64,000 nucleotides of DNA from Branchiostoma floridae. Lineage: Eukaryota; Chordata; Leptocardii; Amphioxiformes; Branchiostomatidae. The notes beneath the pieces are model-generated. The model saw only the letters and a list, made by a program, of their open reading frames with translations. It was not told the origin of the DNA and did not search any database. The DNA lies in assembly GCF_000003815.2 (NCBI RefSeq), contig NC_049979.1:21470518-21534517 (forward strand). The letters are read 5' to 3'. Positions 61,933 to 64,000 of this stretch are shown piece by piece. The stretch's first letter is position 1. Every line of letters begins with the position of its first letter. Both the position numbers and the translations under genes were made by a program.

Positions 61933-62171
61933 TACCCCTGTCACATTATGCACGATCTTCGGGCGTTTCGATGGAAGATCGGCCACGGCCATATTTAAGA
62001 TCGACAGAGGTTTTATTTTGTGTTTTTTTTTTTAAATGAAAACCGTCCCTGTCACATAAGCCATACTACGTACCTTGTACAATTTTTGTGCAATAAAGTT
62101 ATCATTATAAGCGAGACTTGGACGATTGCCGCAGAATCGTCATCCGATTTTCCCCAAATGTGACAGGGGCA
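61933..62171. mobile_element. MITE with CCCCTGTCACAT inverted ends
   Basis: 239 bases with TTA on both sides (61930-61932, 62172-62174). The left end is TACCCCTGTCACATT and the right end is the complement of TGCCCCTGTCACATT. Weaker subterminal mirroring (GATCTTCGGG versus CCGATTTTCC) follows. It is PIF/Harbinger-like by target duplication and has no coding capacity. Confidence 0.72.
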
Positions 62172-62174
62172 TTA

Positions 62175-64000
62175 GGACCACACTTTAGAAGTTAACACAG
62201 CTAGTTTGATGTATTGTTTTATGTCTTTCTTCTCCTTTGTGTTCGCAGTTTTTCACACGCTAGTCACGTTCATAGGTGAGACAAAGATAACGCAGCCCAA
62301 ATCGATGTCCCCTAACTTTTGTGGATATTATCGTAATTTTGAACGATGAGGTTAGACCGTAAACTTCGTTCGTCATTGAGTAGCATAAAATGATCAATGG
62401 ATGCATGTAATATGATGTTAATGAAAGTACCAGTACCCTTTACCTGAATAATGAACCACAGTTTAAACAAGTTATGCAAGAAACTACATATTTTTAGTTT
62501 TCTTGTAAAAAGCGGTGTGGACTTGTTCACTTTAAACAAATTGTGATGCTCTCTGTAATTTTTTGTCTAACGCAGTTAGCTGCTTGTACCAAGTACGAGT
62601 CTTGTGTATTCGTCTCCTGCACACATGTGTGAGAGTTCAGCTCTTCCAAACCACCTAGTACTTAGATTCGCATCATATCCATTTTACACCATTCGGTGAT
62701 CGCCCTGTATAACGCTATTACCTTAATGCAGCGTGCATTTGCCATCAGGACCAAACACCGACTGCGTATTACGACATTTTTGCTAATTGATTCATAGTCG
62801 ACATTTGCAGATGCAAGGTACCATTCCCAGTGCCTTCTAATACAGATATATTCATCACCAACTGATGAACACATGTGAAAAATAGCTTGTGATTTTGGAT
62901 AAGGATGTTAATTATACTCTCCTAGTTTGTCGTAATCCGACAGAATTTACTAACGCGGACGTCCCAGGACAAGGTACCGGGCGTCAATAATGTGATTAAA
63001 ATCTTGATGTCCTGTCTGCGTTGCGACGTGAGAGTCCACATATTGCTCCCCGTGGCAAATAAGACGGTCGTAATAATTGTCCGATGTCTGCTCGCGGCAT
63101 CCGACGTTTTCTCTCTCCAATGTCGTAAAAGTTACTGATTTAAAAAAAAAAAAGATCAGAGTGAAAAAATATGTCCAGTTTAGATCTTTTCACCTTAGGC
63201 TAGGTTTAGGTTTTTAGGATTTCAATTAATGATGGATTACCATACTTCCTGAAATCTGTTACATAAAATTGAATAAATGCATCAGCTGATATATACAATA
63301 GAATGTAATGATATATAGAAAATTTAATAGGATGAAGACAAACATACAAATCTCCTTTCAACTTTTGAATATGTGAATATCATTATTTACAGATTTAGGA
63401 AGCTAGCTTGAGTCTTTACTGCAACATAGTTTAAAGAGAATTGGAAATGAATTCAACTTGGTTAAGAAATGTTCTAGGAACAAAGCATTTAAATTTCTTT
63501 GTTTAAGTAAATAGCTTTTACGAGATTCGACAGCACAAGCAGATTTTTCCTATATGTTAGATCCAACAGGCTCTCAAAACGAAAAAAAAGTTAATGCATA
63601 AAGGATTGCTTTGTTATCAGAAATGACACCCTCGTTTAGCACCACCTGAGATTCACTACATTAGATTCACGTTAACTTTATCTATTTTTGTTTAGTGACC
63701 AGAATTTCAAGATATAGTTTGTATTTGTATTGTGTAATTTGTAGTTGATCGTATGAAAGTTATACTGAACTTTGTTGTGCCTATGAAGCTGAAATATCGT
63801 GAAAAGTTAAGACCTACAATTTGCTCTGTTTCAACATCCTGTAAAACAGATGAAAACATGTTTGCTCATTTCTATATATCGTACGGCACACATGGTGAAC
63901 GTAACATCTGCCAGTAGTTTATGGACCTCATCATATTTCCCAACGATCTGTTCCGAGATTGTGTATCAGGAGGAGTACTCAGCCAGAACTCTGCCATATT
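62175..64000. other. AT-rich end of the window, nothing recognised
   Basis: No frame above about 75 codons and no repeat structure noticed apart from short A runs near 63141. Confidence 0.55.

Noticed and set aside
1-64000. CRISPR arrays, operons, prokaryotic promoters or phage genes
   Set aside because: None seen; the sequence is intron-bearing eukaryotic DNA with no regular spaced repeats.

Overview
This is eukaryotic genomic DNA, most likely from an invertebrate chordate. Amphioxus (Branchiostoma) is my best guess. The evidence is long introns with GT-AG borders, a metazoan fibrinogen-related domain gene, tRNA-derived SINE copies, degraded LINE pieces and many short non-autonomous DNA transposons. 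The species call is an inference; no ribosomal or mitochondrial marker is present. An assembly gap of N's covers 20381-21171.

Only one gene can be built with confidence. It lies on the + strand from 24159 to 41399 and has four coding exons (24159-24378, 35958-36128, 38347-38664, 40708-41399). All three introns are phase 1 and have GT-AG ends. The spliced frame encodes 466 residues: a 113-residue cytoplasmic N-terminus, one transmembrane helix, a coiled-coil stalk and a C-terminal fibrinogen-related domain with four conserved cysteines and an acidic calcium-site loop. This is the architecture and almost the length of vertebrate FIBCD1, a type II membrane receptor for acetylated ligands. The exon structure was read directly from the sequence; FIBCD1-like function is inferred from the family.

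The left part (1-24 kb) has no firm gene. It holds a possible TATA promoter with a 30-codon first exon near 2797-2958, the tail of a LINE near 5433-5610, a 112-bp palindrome at 1108-1219, MITE copies, a minus-strand SINE near 15900-16150 and a TIR-flanked minisatellite at 18829-19054. The middle (24-41 kb) is the receptor gene with repeat-loaded introns, including a large foldback element and a SINE just upstream of the fibrinogen exon. The right part (41-64 kb) is intergenic and repeat-rich. It holds a Harbinger-like MITE with perfect 43-bp TIRs (43777-44347), nested MITEs (46633-47276), a piggyBac-like TTAA element (47753-48723), a roughly 340-bp tandem duplication (53935-54641), a degraded LINE with a reverse transcriptase YADD motif on the minus strand (57438-58713), further SINE copies and a second TTA-flanked MITE (61933-62171).

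I saw no tRNA, rRNA, CRISPR array, operon or complete autonomous transposon. Most open frames outside the receptor gene are short and random-looking, or fall inside repeats.
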